This document shows, piece by piece, positions 17,768 to 25,815 of a stretch of 33,712 bases of DNA. Source of the stretch: a virus; the IMG/VR virus record IMGVR_UViG_3300031758_000297, positions 1 to 33,712 of that record; one strand, given 5' to 3'. The first letter of the stretch is position 1; the number at the start of each line of letters is the position of its first letter. Position numbers and translations under genes: made by a program. The notes below the pieces were generated by a model. The model was not told the DNA's origin. It was given only the letters and a program-made list of their open reading frames with translations, and searched no databases.

Positions 17768-18660
17768 TGCCATCATTTTCTGACCTTGTTGACGAAACAC
17801 TTATTGCCCTATCTGGGTACACTCAACGCCAAGACCAGTCAACTTATTTAACTGCTGCTATGACTGACACACAACTTACTATGACTGTGTCTGATGCTGC
17901 CACTTTATCTAAAGGCCTTGTTGAGGTTGGCGATGAACTTATGTGGGTTGAGTCTTTTGACCGTGCCACTAACGTTGCAACCATTGCACCTTACGGTCGT
18001 GGATTTAGATCCACACAAAAAGCTCCACATAATATTGGTGACAGAGTCACTATCTCCCCAAGTTTTCCTAAAGATGTTATCCGTAAACAATTGAACAACT
18101 CTGTCACTGGTGTGTTCCCTGACATTTTTGGTGTGTTCTACACAACATTTAATTTTATCTCAAGCCAAAACACTTATGAACTTCCTTCAGAAGCTGACGA
18201 GATCCTACAGGTTATGTGGCAAACAACAGGTCCAACACAAGAATGGTTGCCTGTCAGACAGTATTCTATTAACAAGAACGCCTATGTTGGTACTTTTAAT
18301 ACTGGTAAAACAATTAGTGTTTATGATGGTATTGTTCCTGGTCGTACTGTTCACGTGGTTTATTCACGTCAACCACAGGAAATGTATTTGTCATCAGATG
18401 ATTTTGAGGATGTAACCTATTTGCCTGCGTATGCTAAGGAACCTGTTGTGTTGGGTGCTGCGTACCGTGTTGCAGGTTATCTGGATGTTTCTCGTTTACC
18501 AGGTCAAACTGCTGAGGTTGACCAGATAGATCAGGCTTCACCTATTGGTTCTGGTGGAACTGTTACTAGGGCTTTGTTTCAACTTTATCAGCAAAGGCTT
18601 ACTGTTGCGTCTAAACGTCAGCAGGAAGATTTCCCAATTCGCGTAAGATATGGAAGGTAA
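17767..18660 (+). CDS. Head-tail adaptor/neck protein candidate (297 aa)
   Basis: The N-terminal helix (SFSDLVDETLIALSGY) is followed by a beta domain at about residues 30-95 (VGDELMWVESFD, VATIAPYGRGFRST) of a kind inserted in phage tail proteins. A C-terminal part has mixed strands (NFISSQNTYELPSEADEILQV) and a final long helix region (GTVTRALFQLYQQRLTVASKRQQ). This architecture resembles adaptor proteins that sit below the portal in short-tailed phages (T7 gp11-like role). The beta insert is shared in style with the fibre protein at 18664 (EELVNVTAAAGTTLTIVRGQDG). The adaptor call is inferred from domain order and the absence of long-tail genes. Confidence 0.5.
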   Translation: MPSFSDLVDETLIALSGYTQRQDQSTYLTAAMTDTQLTMTVSDAATLSKGLVEVGDELMWVESFDRATNVATIAPYGRGFRSTQKAPHNIGDRVTISPSFPKDVIRKQLNNSVTGVFPDIFGVFYTTFNFISSQNTYELPSEADEILQVMWQTTGPTQEWLPVRQYSINKNAYVGTFNTGKTISVYDGIVPGRTVHVVYSRQPQEMYLSSDDFEDVTYLPAYAKEPVVLGAAYRVAGYLDVSRLPGQTAEVDQIDQASPIGSGGTVTRALFQLYQQRLTVASKRQQEDFPIRVRYGR

Positions 18661-18663
18661 GTA

Positions 18664-19443
18664 ATGTCTGTTAATCGTTATTATTCGTCTACCGCTATTG
18701 ACACCACTTTAACTGGTGCTGTTGATGCTTCTGGTACTTCTATCACTGTTGCTTCTGTGTCAGGGTTTCCTGCCTCGTATCCTTATACTTTGGCTTTGAG
18801 TTATGACACTGCTGGTGAGGAACTTGTTAATGTTACGGCTGCTGCTGGTACCACGTTAACTATTGTTCGCGGTCAGGATGGTACTGCTGGTACTGCTCAC
18901 GATGCTGGTGCCCAGGTTAAGCACGTTGCTTCTGCACGTGATTACCGTGAACCACAAGAACACATTGCTGCTTCTTCTGCTGTGCACGGTGTTACTGGTT
19001 CTATTGTTGGTACAACTGATTCACAAACTTTAAGCAATAAGACTTTAACTACCCCAACTATTGGATCTTTTGTTAACGCAACACACGCTCACACTGCTGC
19101 TGCTAGTGGTGGAACATTAACTGCTGGTGCTGTCTATTATGGATTTAACGCTAACACAGGTAACTACACTTTAGCTTTAAGTGACCAAGGTAAAGTGTTA
19201 CCTTTTAGCACAACTTCTACAGGAACCATTACTATTCCTTTGAATAGTTCTGTGGCTTTCCCTACTGGTTCTGTTGTTAATTTTATTCAAACAGGTACTG
19301 GTCCTATTTTGATGACTGGTGCTTCAGGTGTAACTATTCAATCAGAGAACAGTAAATTAAAACTTAAAGCACAGTATGCTGTTGCTGGTGTTTTGAAAAC
19401 TGATACTGATACTTGGGTTGCTTTCGGTAACTTGGTGTCTTAA
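18664..19443 (+). CDS. Minor tail/fibre protein (259 aa)
   Basis: Residues about 10-85 form a beta domain with TTLTIVRGQDGTAGTAHDAGA, common in actinophage minor tail proteins. It is followed by a His-containing neck (YREPQEHIAASSAVHGVTG) and the DSQTLSNKTLTTPTIGSF motif typical of trimeric phage fibres. The last 120 residues are Thr/Ser-rich strands ending DTDTWVAFGNLVS. It is probably a trimeric spike or fibre shaft. Its stop overlaps the start of the glycine-rich adhesin gene, so the two may be parts of one appendage. Confidence 0.7.
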   Translation: MSVNRYYSSTAIDTTLTGAVDASGTSITVASVSGFPASYPYTLALSYDTAGEELVNVTAAAGTTLTIVRGQDGTAGTAHDAGAQVKHVASARDYREPQEHIAASSAVHGVTGSIVGTTDSQTLSNKTLTTPTIGSFVNATHAHTAAASGGTLTAGAVYYGFNANTGNYTLALSDQGKVLPFSTTSTGTITIPLNSSVAFPTGSVVNFIQTGTGPILMTGASGVTIQSENSKLKLKAQYAVAGVLKTDTDTWVAFGNLVS

Positions 19444-20246
19444 TGATTATTCTTGGTTCTCAAGGTTCAGCAGGTTTTGAAGCAACTGGTGGCACTATCA
19501 CCACTTATTCTTCTGGTGGTGTTGATTACAAGGTTCATTCTTTTACATCTACAGGTGACACAACTTTTAGTGTGCTTTCTGGTGGTGATTGTGATTACCT
19601 TATTGTTGCCGGTGGTGGTGGTGGCGGAGGTGGTCCTAGTGATTCAGGTGGCGGCGGCGGTGGCGCAGGTGGTTTTCTTACTGGTTCTTTAAATAATATT
19701 GCTGCAGGTTCTTACACTATTACTGTTGGTCCTGGTGGTAGCGGTGGTAATACTTCTAACGCTCAAGCAACAAATGGTGGTAATTCTTCAGGACTTGGTT
19801 TTACTGCTACCGGTGGTGGTGGTGGTGACAGGGTTAACCAAACTGGTAACAGTGGTGGTTCCGGTGGTGCCGGTAATGGTACAGGAACAAGTGGTCAAGG
19901 TAATAATGCTGGACCAACCAGAGGTCAAGACCAAGGTGGTTCTGGTGGTGGCGGTGCCGGTGGTGCTGGTTCTGTTGGTTCTGCTGGTGTTGGTTTAACT
20001 AATTCTTTGCGTACTGGTTCTGCTGTTACTTATGCTGGTGGTGGTGCTGGTGGTAACGGTTTTGCTTCTCCTGCTGGTGGTGGTGTTGGTGCTGCTGCTG
20101 TTACAAGTGGTGGTGCACAACAGGGTGGTTCTGCATCTGCTAATACCGGTGGTGGTGGCGGTGGTGCTTTGAACGATGTTGAAGGAAGCGGTCAAGGCGG
20201 TAGTGGTGGTTCAGGAATTGTTGTTATCAGATATAGAACAAACTAA
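19443..20246 (+). CDS. Glycine-rich adhesin-like tail protein (267 aa)
   Basis: After a beta start (VDYKVHSFTSTGDTTFSVLSGG) comes CDYLIVAGGGGGGGGPSD and about 190 residues with repeated runs of Gly separated by Ser, Asn, Thr and Ala. A hydrophobic closing strand SGIVVIRYRTN ends the protein. This is the glycine-rich phage tail domain. In T-even-type gp38 adhesins, similar Gly runs pack as polyglycine-II helices that present variable loops. Host binding is therefore likely, by analogy. It overlaps the previous fibre gene. No cysteine pair or enzyme motif was seen. Confidence 0.75.
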   Translation: MIILGSQGSAGFEATGGTITTYSSGGVDYKVHSFTSTGDTTFSVLSGGDCDYLIVAGGGGGGGGPSDSGGGGGGAGGFLTGSLNNIAAGSYTITVGPGGSGGNTSNAQATNGGNSSGLGFTATGGGGGDRVNQTGNSGGSGGAGNGTGTSGQGNNAGPTRGQDQGGSGGGGAGGAGSVGSAGVGLTNSLRTGSAVTYAGGGAGGNGFASPAGGGVGAAAVTSGGAQQGGSASANTGGGGGGALNDVEGSGQGGSGGSGIVVIRYRTN

Positions 20247-20257
20247 AGGAAAAAAAT

Positions 20258-20587
20258 ATGTCAAGTACTTATAAAGTCTTAGCGCAATCAGCGCCAAGCG
20301 CAACAACAAACACAGACGTTTACACTGTTGGATCAGGTAAGTCAGCTGTGGTTTCTACTATCACGGTGTGTAACCGTTCGGCTTCTGCTGCCACGTATCG
20401 TATTGCGATTCGTGTTGCTGGTGCAACGTTGGCTAATGAGGATTATATTGCTTTTGGTGCTACTTGTCCGGCTAACGATATGATTGCTTTGACTCTTGGT
20501 TTGACTTTGGCTGCAACAGATGTTGTTACTGTGTATGCTTCTTCTGCTGATTTGAGTTTTGGTTTGTTTGGCAGTGAGGTTGCTTAG
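20258..20587 (+). CDS. Small beta-sandwich tail protein (109 aa)
   Basis: An all-beta protein with alternating strands (TDVYTVGSGKSAVVSTITVCNRS, ATYRIAIRVAG, NDMIALTLGLTLAATDVVTVYASS) and a small C-terminal extension (FGLFGSEVA). Very similar small proteins are frequent next to fibre genes of aquatic phages, from memory, but their function is not established. AAAGGAAAAAA precedes the ATG. The stop overlaps the GTG start of the next fibre paralogue, so expression is coupled. It may be a fibre-attachment or decoration subunit. Confidence 0.65.
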   Translation: MSSTYKVLAQSAPSATTNTDVYTVGSGKSAVVSTITVCNRSASAATYRIAIRVAGATLANEDYIAFGATCPANDMIALTLGLTLAATDVVTVYASSADLSFGLFGSEVA

Positions 20588-21168
20588 TGGCTATTAATCG
20601 TCTTAATCCTGATTATCCGGATGCTGGGATAGTTCAACTTATGCCGTCTTCGGTTGCGGTTGGTTCTGGTTCTTCTACTGTTAATGGTAATGGTCAAGTA
20701 TCTTTTAGTGCTAGTTCTAGTGTGTCTTTAAATGATATTTTTAGTTCAACTTACACAAATTACAAAATACTAATAGATACAGATTCAACGGAAGCAGATA
20801 CTGCTTTAACTATGCGTATGAGGGTTTCAGGTGCAGATAATTCTTCTAATAATTATCGTTGGGCTTCTGGATATAAAGACACAGGTGCTGGAGCAATTGC
20901 AGGACAAAGTGGTTCAGGTTTAACAAGTTCTTTTAGAGTTATGGCGCATTCCTCTAGTGGTAGAAGTTTTAGCTCTTTAGATTTTTTTAATCCTTTTACA
21001 GCAGAAGAAACAGGTTATGTAGGTAATTATTTTCAAATTGCTTCAAGTGGTTTTGCACAATTTGTTGGTGGTAATATGTCTGTAACAACTTCTTACACAG
21101 GTTTTACTTTAATTACATTGGCTGGAACTATGACTGGTTCAGTTTCCGTCTACGGGTATAGGAATTAA
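20587..21168 (+). CDS. Tail fibre/receptor-binding protein, paralogue 4 (193 aa)
   Basis: The GTG start lies in the stop of the preceding gene (TAGTGG). A short N-terminus (AINRLNPDYPDAGIVQL) leads to the shared module with PSSVAVGSGSSTVNGNG, SVSLNDIFSSTYTNYKI and MRVSGADNSSNNYRWA, ending TGSVSVYGYRN. The centre (KDTGAGAIAGQSGSGL, FFNPFTAEETGYV) is distinct from the others. The module is the same as in the three genes at 13-15 kb, although 5 kb of unrelated genes lie between. A receptor-binding tip is the likely role. Confidence 0.65.
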   Translation: MAINRLNPDYPDAGIVQLMPSSVAVGSGSSTVNGNGQVSFSASSSVSLNDIFSSTYTNYKILIDTDSTEADTALTMRMRVSGADNSSNNYRWASGYKDTGAGAIAGQSGSGLTSSFRVMAHSSSGRSFSSLDFFNPFTAEETGYVGNYFQIASSGFAQFVGGNMSVTTSYTGFTLITLAGTMTGSVSVYGYRN

Positions 21169-21170
21169 TT

Positions 21171-21752
21171 ATGGCTATTGGTAGAATAAACGCAACACTG
21201 TCCGGTGTGCAACCTGGTGGGTTGGCTAAGATTGTTCCAACGTCTGTGGCTGTTGGGTCTGGGTCTGGGTCTGTTGACGCTAACGGAAACGTAAGTTTTA
21301 GTGGTGTATCAAGTATTAGTTTGAATGATGCATTTAGTGCAACGTATAGAAATTATCGCATTGTATTAAATCATACAAACAGTAGTGAAGCAGGAATTTT
21401 AATGAGATTAAGAGTATCAGGTTCAGATAACTCTTCAGCAAATTATGGACGTGTAAGGTTTAATAATAGAGCAGGTTCAAGTGGTTCTACTGGTGGAAAT
21501 ACTGAAACCTCTTGGTTAGTTAATAGTGGTTCTAATGCTAGAAAAGGAAACAGTGTTATAGATGTTTCTGATACTTTTACAACTGAAAATGCTTCATATG
21601 TTAGTTTAGGAAGTAGTAATAACGGAACTAACACTTATGGTGATTTTTGTGCAGGAAATATGTCTGTAACAACTTCATATACAGGTTTTACTTTTTTTCC
21701 AGAAGCCACTTCTACAATCACAGGTTCACTTTCAATTTATGGTTACAACTAA
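21171..21752 (+). CDS. Tail fibre/receptor-binding protein, paralogue 5 (193 aa)
   Basis: It begins MAIGRINATLSGVQPGGLAK, then the shared PTSVAVGSGSGSVDANGNV, SISLNDAFSATYRNYRI and RLRVSGSDNSSANYG motifs, and ends in GSLSIYGYN. It follows paralogue 4 after two bases and shares its length exactly, which points to tandem duplication. The centre has Ser/Asn/Gly-rich loops (NNRAGSSGSTGGNTETS) different from paralogue 4. The pattern of conserved flanks with a diverged core fits trimeric tips that evolve new receptor specificity. Confidence 0.65.
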   Translation: MAIGRINATLSGVQPGGLAKIVPTSVAVGSGSGSVDANGNVSFSGVSSISLNDAFSATYRNYRIVLNHTNSSEAGILMRLRVSGSDNSSANYGRVRFNNRAGSSGSTGGNTETSWLVNSGSNARKGNSVIDVSDTFTTENASYVSLGSSNNGTNTYGDFCAGNMSVTTSYTGFTFFPEATSTITGSLSIYGYN

Positions 21753-21762
21753 GGAGAAACAA

Positions 21763-22014
21763 ATGACACTACAAGTAACAAAAAACATAATAACACGCTC
21801 ACTAGCACTATTCATATCTTTTGCTTTACCATCCGTAGGCGTAGGAGCATTCGCTGGTGTAGAACCAGTCAAAGCAGCAGCAATCGCCGGTGGCCTAGCC
21901 ATCGCAGGTGTAGTAACAGATTTGGCCAGAGAGTTCCTAAAAGACGGAGACCTCACATTGGCAGAAGTTGATGAAGTGTTTAAAAAAGCATCAAAAGGTA
22001 AAGGTGGCAAATAA
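21763..22014 (+). CDS. Small membrane protein, holin candidate (83 aa)
   Basis: The chosen ATG 21763 has AAGGAG at 21751-21756; an in-frame ATG at 21739 lies within the previous gene and is rejected. Residues about 10-32 (ITRSLALFISFALPSVGVGAF) and about 35-55 (PVKAAAIAGGLAIAGVVTDL) are hydrophobic, giving two probable membrane segments. They are followed by a charged tail (REFLKDGDLTLAEVDEVFKK, ending KGKGGK). The topology and its position directly before the endolysin fit a holin, but similar proteins also form tail-associated channels. The DNA is rich in A/C-ending codons compared with the fibre genes upstream. Confidence 0.55.
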   Translation: MTLQVTKNIITRSLALFISFALPSVGVGAFAGVEPVKAAAIAGGLAIAGVVTDLAREFLKDGDLTLAEVDEVFKKASKGKGGK

Positions 22015-22416
22015 TTGGCCTCACCAATCGCTAACGGAAAAATAACCACACCATACGGCAAAGCCGGTAAGATGTGGAAGTCAGGAAAACACACTGGTGT
22101 GGACTATGCTGTGCCAACTGGTACAGATATTCTTGCAGCCTGTGATGGGACAGTACAAGGTAACAACTGGGGGAAAGCCTACGGCAAACAAGTAATTGTT
22201 AAAGCCAATATTAACGGTAAAGACCTTTGGATGATATATGCTCACTGTTCGGAAACTTTTGTTAAACCTGGAGCCAAGGTTAAAAAAGGTCAACATATTG
22301 CTGAATCTGGGAATACTGGTAACTCAAGTGGTCCTCATCTTCATTTTGAAGTAAGAGACGGTGCACGCTGGTCAGCATCTAAGGACGTTGACCCTAAAGA
22401 CGTTTTAGCGGTTTAA
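22015..22416 (+). CDS. M23-family peptidase, endolysin (133 aa)
   Basis: A compact LytM/M23 metallopeptidase. H26 and D30 (HTGVD) and H108-x-H110 (HLHFE) match the zinc ligands and catalytic site, with H77 in YAHCS as the further conserved His. The family cleaves peptide cross-links in peptidoglycan. There is no signal peptide and no cell-wall-binding domain; at 133 residues it is essentially only the catalytic domain, so release probably needs a holin. TTG 22015 directly follows the TAA of the membrane-protein gene (TAATTG). The location between membrane-protein genes supports an endolysin over a virion enzyme. Confidence 0.85.
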   Translation: MASPIANGKITTPYGKAGKMWKSGKHTGVDYAVPTGTDILAACDGTVQGNNWGKAYGKQVIVKANINGKDLWMIYAHCSETFVKPGAKVKKGQHIAESGNTGNSSGPHLHFEVRDGARWSASKDVDPKDVLAV

Positions 22417-23397
22417 TTGTTTAGACACTTCTCTAGCGTTTTCGCTATAGTTGTGTTAACAATTTTTGTGGCACAACCATCTTACTCTGATGATGTAACA
22501 ATTAACTTAGATAACATTACCCCTTTTGTGGATGTGCCGGTTACTGTCACTGAACCTGTTGATGCAACAATTCAAACAACTACTGGCACACCACAAACTA
22601 ATCCTGGGTTCATTGATTCTTGGATTGAACTATGGCAAGGTGCTATCAAACTTGCTGCTAATGATGATGGTGCACATAGTGCAACCAATGTTTTAGCTTC
22701 TATTATCACTATGCCTTTAGTGGCTGGTGAATATTTTATTCGTGCAACTTCTTTTGCTTATGCTTGTTGTGTTCAGTTCCCTACTGGGTCTTATTTGTTG
22801 TCTACCAATTTATTAGTAAATACGCCAAGCCCATCACCGACAGTGACAGAACAGACACCAGAGCCAAGCCCTTCGCCAACTGAAAGTCTGACACCTACTC
22901 CAAGCCCATCTGAGACTTCAAGTGTGCAACCATCTCTTGAGCCTTCTCCGACTCCTTCAGAGACTCAGTCACAACCAGAGAGTCTTCCCGATCAAGATAA
23001 TTCTCCAGTGGTTCAACCGTTTCCAGAGATTTTGCCAGACGAGCTAGTTGTAGAACCTCAAGAATCTGTGGTTCCAGTTGAGCCAGACGTTTCAGAGCTA
23101 CCTGTTGAGGACTTAACATTTATTGACGACCTTTCAGTTGTTGACGAAGTTGTACAAATTCCAGAATATTTTGTACAAGATGATTCATTAAGTTTGCCAG
23201 AGTCAGTCCAACAAATATTTGAATCCATAAGTTCTGCATTAGAGTCCATTCCTGGTGGCGAGCAAGTTCTTGCTGCCGCCCAATTTGTTAATAATCTTGG
23301 TTCCGAGTTCACACCTGAGGAACGCCGTGAGGCGCAGCAGGTAGTTCTTGGTGCAATTATCGTATCACAACTAGCAAACCCTAGGAGGGTTAAATGA
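22417..23397 (+). CDS. Secreted Pro/Ser/Thr-rich protein of the lysis region (326 aa)
   Basis: It starts at TTG 22417, straight after the endolysin stop. A signal peptide is clear (FSSVFAIVVLTIFVAQPSYS, then DD). Residues about 28-135 form a beta domain containing WIELW and NDDGAHSATNVLASIITMPL, resembling secreted pre-peptidase C-terminal-type domains. Residues about 138-195 are PSPSPT-type repeats, typical wall-spanning linkers. The next 70 residues are very acidic (VEPDVSELPVEDLTFIDDLS). A C-terminal helix pair includes EERREAQQVVLGAIIVSQLA and ends in basic NPRRVK. The product should be exported and stand in or through the wall. A role in lysis or superinfection exclusion is inference. 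Confidence 0.65.
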   Translation: MFRHFSSVFAIVVLTIFVAQPSYSDDVTINLDNITPFVDVPVTVTEPVDATIQTTTGTPQTNPGFIDSWIELWQGAIKLAANDDGAHSATNVLASIITMPLVAGEYFIRATSFAYACCVQFPTGSYLLSTNLLVNTPSPSPTVTEQTPEPSPSPTESLTPTPSPSETSSVQPSLEPSPTPSETQSQPESLPDQDNSPVVQPFPEILPDELVVEPQESVVPVEPDVSELPVEDLTFIDDLSVVDEVVQIPEYFVQDDSLSLPESVQQIFESISSALESIPGGEQVLAAAQFVNNLGSEFTPEERREAQQVVLGAIIVSQLANPRRVK

Positions 23398-23591
23398 AAC
23401 GTGTCTTGTCCTTTCTTGGACGACACTTCCGTGCCTGGTTCGCAGAGTCCTTTACACTTGTAGGTCTGCTTATCGCTTGGATTGTGCTTCCACCCGGTGA
23501 TACCCGAGGTGTTGTTGGTGTTGCCATTGTTTTTGCTTTTCTTTTCTGGACCTTATCTGAGGTCACGTTTGAGGATGAGGACAAAAAGTAA
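23394..23591 (+). CDS. Small two-helix membrane protein (65 aa)
   Basis: The ATG overlaps the previous stop (ATGA). A basic start (MKRVLSFLGRHFRAWF) precedes a first membrane segment (FTLVGLLIAWIVLPP). A short turn (GDTRG) leads to a second segment (VVGVAIVFAFLFWTLSE) and an acidic tail EDEDKK. The two-helix hairpin with charged ends is typical of class II holins. Because two other small membrane proteins lie nearby, it is unclear which one is the holin; an antiholin role is equally possible. The gene is coupled to both neighbours. Confidence 0.6.
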   Translation: MKRVLSFLGRHFRAWFAESFTLVGLLIAWIVLPPGDTRGVVGVAIVFAFLFWTLSEVTFEDEDKK

Positions 23592-23815
23592 TGGTTTTGG
23601 AGAATGCAGCTATGTTTGCCACCGCTCTTGCAGGTGTAGTAATTGTTGTGTCTGCTTTGGCTTGGGTGTTTAAAAACTGGTTAAAAAATTATTTGCAGGA
23701 ATTGAAACCTAATGGTGGATCATCTATGGCTGATTCTATTAAACGTATTGAGCAACGCATTGACTATTTGACTGAACAAATGATGGACCATCTGAAGGGA
23801 CATAATGGCAACTGA
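23591..23815 (+). CDS. Small membrane protein with C-terminal coiled coil (74 aa)
   Basis: Residues about 8-28 (FATALAGVVIVVSALAWVF) form one membrane segment. After a basic turn and a flexible GGSS stretch, a helix with heptad pattern (IKRIEQRIDYLTEQMMDHL) ends the protein. This plan, one membrane helix plus a coiled coil, is seen in XhlA-type lysis accessory proteins and in some spanin-like or holin-like proteins (there the order can be reversed). The ATG overlaps the previous stop, and its 3' end overlaps the next gene by 11 bases. It probably belongs to the lysis set. Confidence 0.55.
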   Translation: MVLENAAMFATALAGVVIVVSALAWVFKNWLKNYLQELKPNGGSSMADSIKRIEQRIDYLTEQMMDHLKGHNGN

Positions 23816-25721
23816 GAGCATTACCGAACCGATTGTTAACCCTATTGGGCTTGCAGGTTCTTCAGCACAACTTTACACAAACACAAGCAACATTTACGAT
23901 GTTGCAATAGGTGGACAACCCTTCCTATTGGCAGCATCTGACAGGTTTCCTTACCAAAGACAAACAGCTACTTATCGTAAGCAACAGTTTGATAACACTA
24001 AAGAAGTTGGTGAGCAATCTTTTGAGGGTTGGTGGTTGAGAAGCCAGTCTTCTTTTCATCTTGGTACTGGTATCAATTATCTTGACCCTTATCTTTCTGA
24101 GAATGTTCAGTACCGTTTTAATGATTCTGCTGGTGTTGATGTTTGGACACCTGGCCAGGTCAGTATGCTCCCTGATACAACAAATGTTTTTACCTTATCT
24201 GACAATATTAATATGTTTGGTGCTATTGATTCATTAGACCAAGACTGTGTGTTTGTTTCAGATGATGCTGTTCTTACACGCATCCCTGCCAGTGGCACTG
24301 GTGCAACAACTATTGCTTATGGTGGTTCAGGTTCTGACATAACTTCCCTTGCACAAGACGGTTTAAATTATTATGCAGCAAATGCAACAAATATTTATCG
24401 TGGTGCTTTAACAGGTACCGGTGCAACAGGCACAGCATATTACCCAACTAATAACACAAAGGTTGTTATAGCCTATGTAAAGCAACGTATTGTTGCTGGT
24501 ATTGGTGAAAAGATTTACGAAATAACACAAACACGTGGTGGCACTAACCCTGACGCTTCAGATGCCAGGTACACACATCCTGATACTGGTTGGACTTGGT
24601 CTTCAATTGTTGAAGGACCTCAAGCAGTTTATGCCTCAGGTTATCGTGGTAACAATTCATCTATTTTTAAATTTACTTTATCCAGTGTTGGTGTTATGCC
24701 AACATTAACTAATGCTGTTACTGCAGCAGATTTTCCTGATGATGAACACGTTACTTCTCTTGGTGTTTATCTTGGAACATATATGATGATTGGTACCAAT
24801 AAAGGTATCCGTGTTGGTATCCTTGATGCTAACGGTGACATCAGTTATGGTCCTTTAACTTACGAAAAATCTGATGCTTCACACACAACATCTTTTGCTT
24901 TTGAGGACAGGTTTGCTTACGCAACTGTAACCAACAATATTGATGGTAAGTCTGGTTTGATTCGTATTGATTTGTCACAAGAAGTTGAACCTGGTCGTTA
25001 TGCTTATGCTAAAGATTTATCATCAGGTGTTACAGGTAATTGTCGTGCTGTTGCTTTCATTGGTGACACAGGCCGTGCAGCGTTTGCTGTTGCAGGTTCA
25101 GGTGTTTACTTTGAACATCCCACAAATAAAACCCCAACAGGTTTCTTGGACACAGGTTTCATCAGGTATGCAACTATTGAGAAGAAATATTTTAAGTTAA
25201 TCAAACCAAGGTTTGACACACCAATGTTTGGTTCTTGTACTATTTTGACAAAAGAAATAGATGGTGATGTTAACTCAATCATTACGATTGCAAATAGCAC
25301 ACCTGCTTTGAACACTGATCTTGCAACAAATGTTGCACAACCTCAAGAGGAACTTGCTTTCAGGTTTATTTTTAACCGTGACGCAACTGACATAACTAAA
25401 GGTCCAGTGTTTGATGGATACCAAACTAAATCTCTTCCTGCTGTTAACCGTGCACGACAATTAACTATTCCTTTGGTTAATTACGATTTTGAAACAGACC
25501 GTTACGGTGTTCAAAATGGTTATGAAGGTCGTGCGTTTGTTAGGTTACAAGAATTAGAAAACCTTGAAGCTGCAGGTGACACTGTGGTGATTCAAGATTT
25601 CACTACTGGTGAGCAGGTTACTGGTTTGATTGAGCAGTTAAGTTTTGAACGTACCACCCCAGCTGACCGTAGGTATTCTGGTTTCGGTGGTATCGTGTAC
25701 GTTTCTGTAAGAACAGTTTAA
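23805..25721 (+). CDS. Large tail protein, nozzle/tail-tubular B-like candidate (638 aa)
   Basis: An almost entirely beta protein. The first 110 residues carry YPYQ/QRQTATYRKQQFDN-like strands and GWWLRSQSSFHLGTGI. From about 110 to 430 there are repeated blade-like units (DCVFVSDDAVLTRIP, GLNYYAANATNIYRG, QRIVAGIGEKIYEITQ, YMMIGTNKGIRVGILD), suggesting a beta-propeller. The last 200 residues form further sandwiches ending GFGGIVYVSVRTV. Podovirus nozzle proteins of T7 gp12 type contain a beta-propeller, which supports the call; a minor tail hub of a long-tailed phage is the alternative. It is the last gene before the long intergenic region. Confidence 0.55.
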   Translation: MATESITEPIVNPIGLAGSSAQLYTNTSNIYDVAIGGQPFLLAASDRFPYQRQTATYRKQQFDNTKEVGEQSFEGWWLRSQSSFHLGTGINYLDPYLSENVQYRFNDSAGVDVWTPGQVSMLPDTTNVFTLSDNINMFGAIDSLDQDCVFVSDDAVLTRIPASGTGATTIAYGGSGSDITSLAQDGLNYYAANATNIYRGALTGTGATGTAYYPTNNTKVVIAYVKQRIVAGIGEKIYEITQTRGGTNPDASDARYTHPDTGWTWSSIVEGPQAVYASGYRGNNSSIFKFTLSSVGVMPTLTNAVTAADFPDDEHVTSLGVYLGTYMMIGTNKGIRVGILDANGDISYGPLTYEKSDASHTTSFAFEDRFAYATVTNNIDGKSGLIRIDLSQEVEPGRYAYAKDLSSGVTGNCRAVAFIGDTGRAAFAVAGSGVYFEHPTNKTPTGFLDTGFIRYATIEKKYFKLIKPRFDTPMFGSCTILTKEIDGDVNSIITIANSTPALNTDLATNVAQPQEELAFRFIFNRDATDITKGPVFDGYQTKSLPAVNRARQLTIPLVNYDFETDRYGVQNGYEGRAFVRLQELENLEAAGDTVVIQDFTTGEQVTGLIEQLSFERTTPADRRYSGFGGIVYVSVRTV

Positions 25722-25725
25722 GACC

Positions 25726-25768
25726 CTTAAATGGGGGGTAGACACGCCGTGTTTTAGCCCCTTTTAAG
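25726..25768 (+). terminator. Long imperfect hairpin after the last late gene
   Basis: CTTAAATGGGG (25726-25736) pairs with CCCCTTTTAAG (25758-25768) at ten of eleven positions. An inner hairpin is possible between ACACG (25742-25746) and CGTGT (25748-25752), though its loop is only one base unless the ends open. It sits five bases after the stop of the tail gene. It can pair in both directions and may end transcripts or protect their 3' ends. Confidence 0.55.
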
Positions 25769-25815
25769 CCAAAATTAGCCCCTATTAGGTGCTGAGGGTA
25801 CAACTATGTATCCCC

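Noticed and set aside
12941-21752. Diversity-generating retroelement acting on the fibre genes
   Set aside because: No reverse transcriptase and no template/variable repeat pair were seen in the window; the paralogues differ over long stretches, not at scattered adenines.
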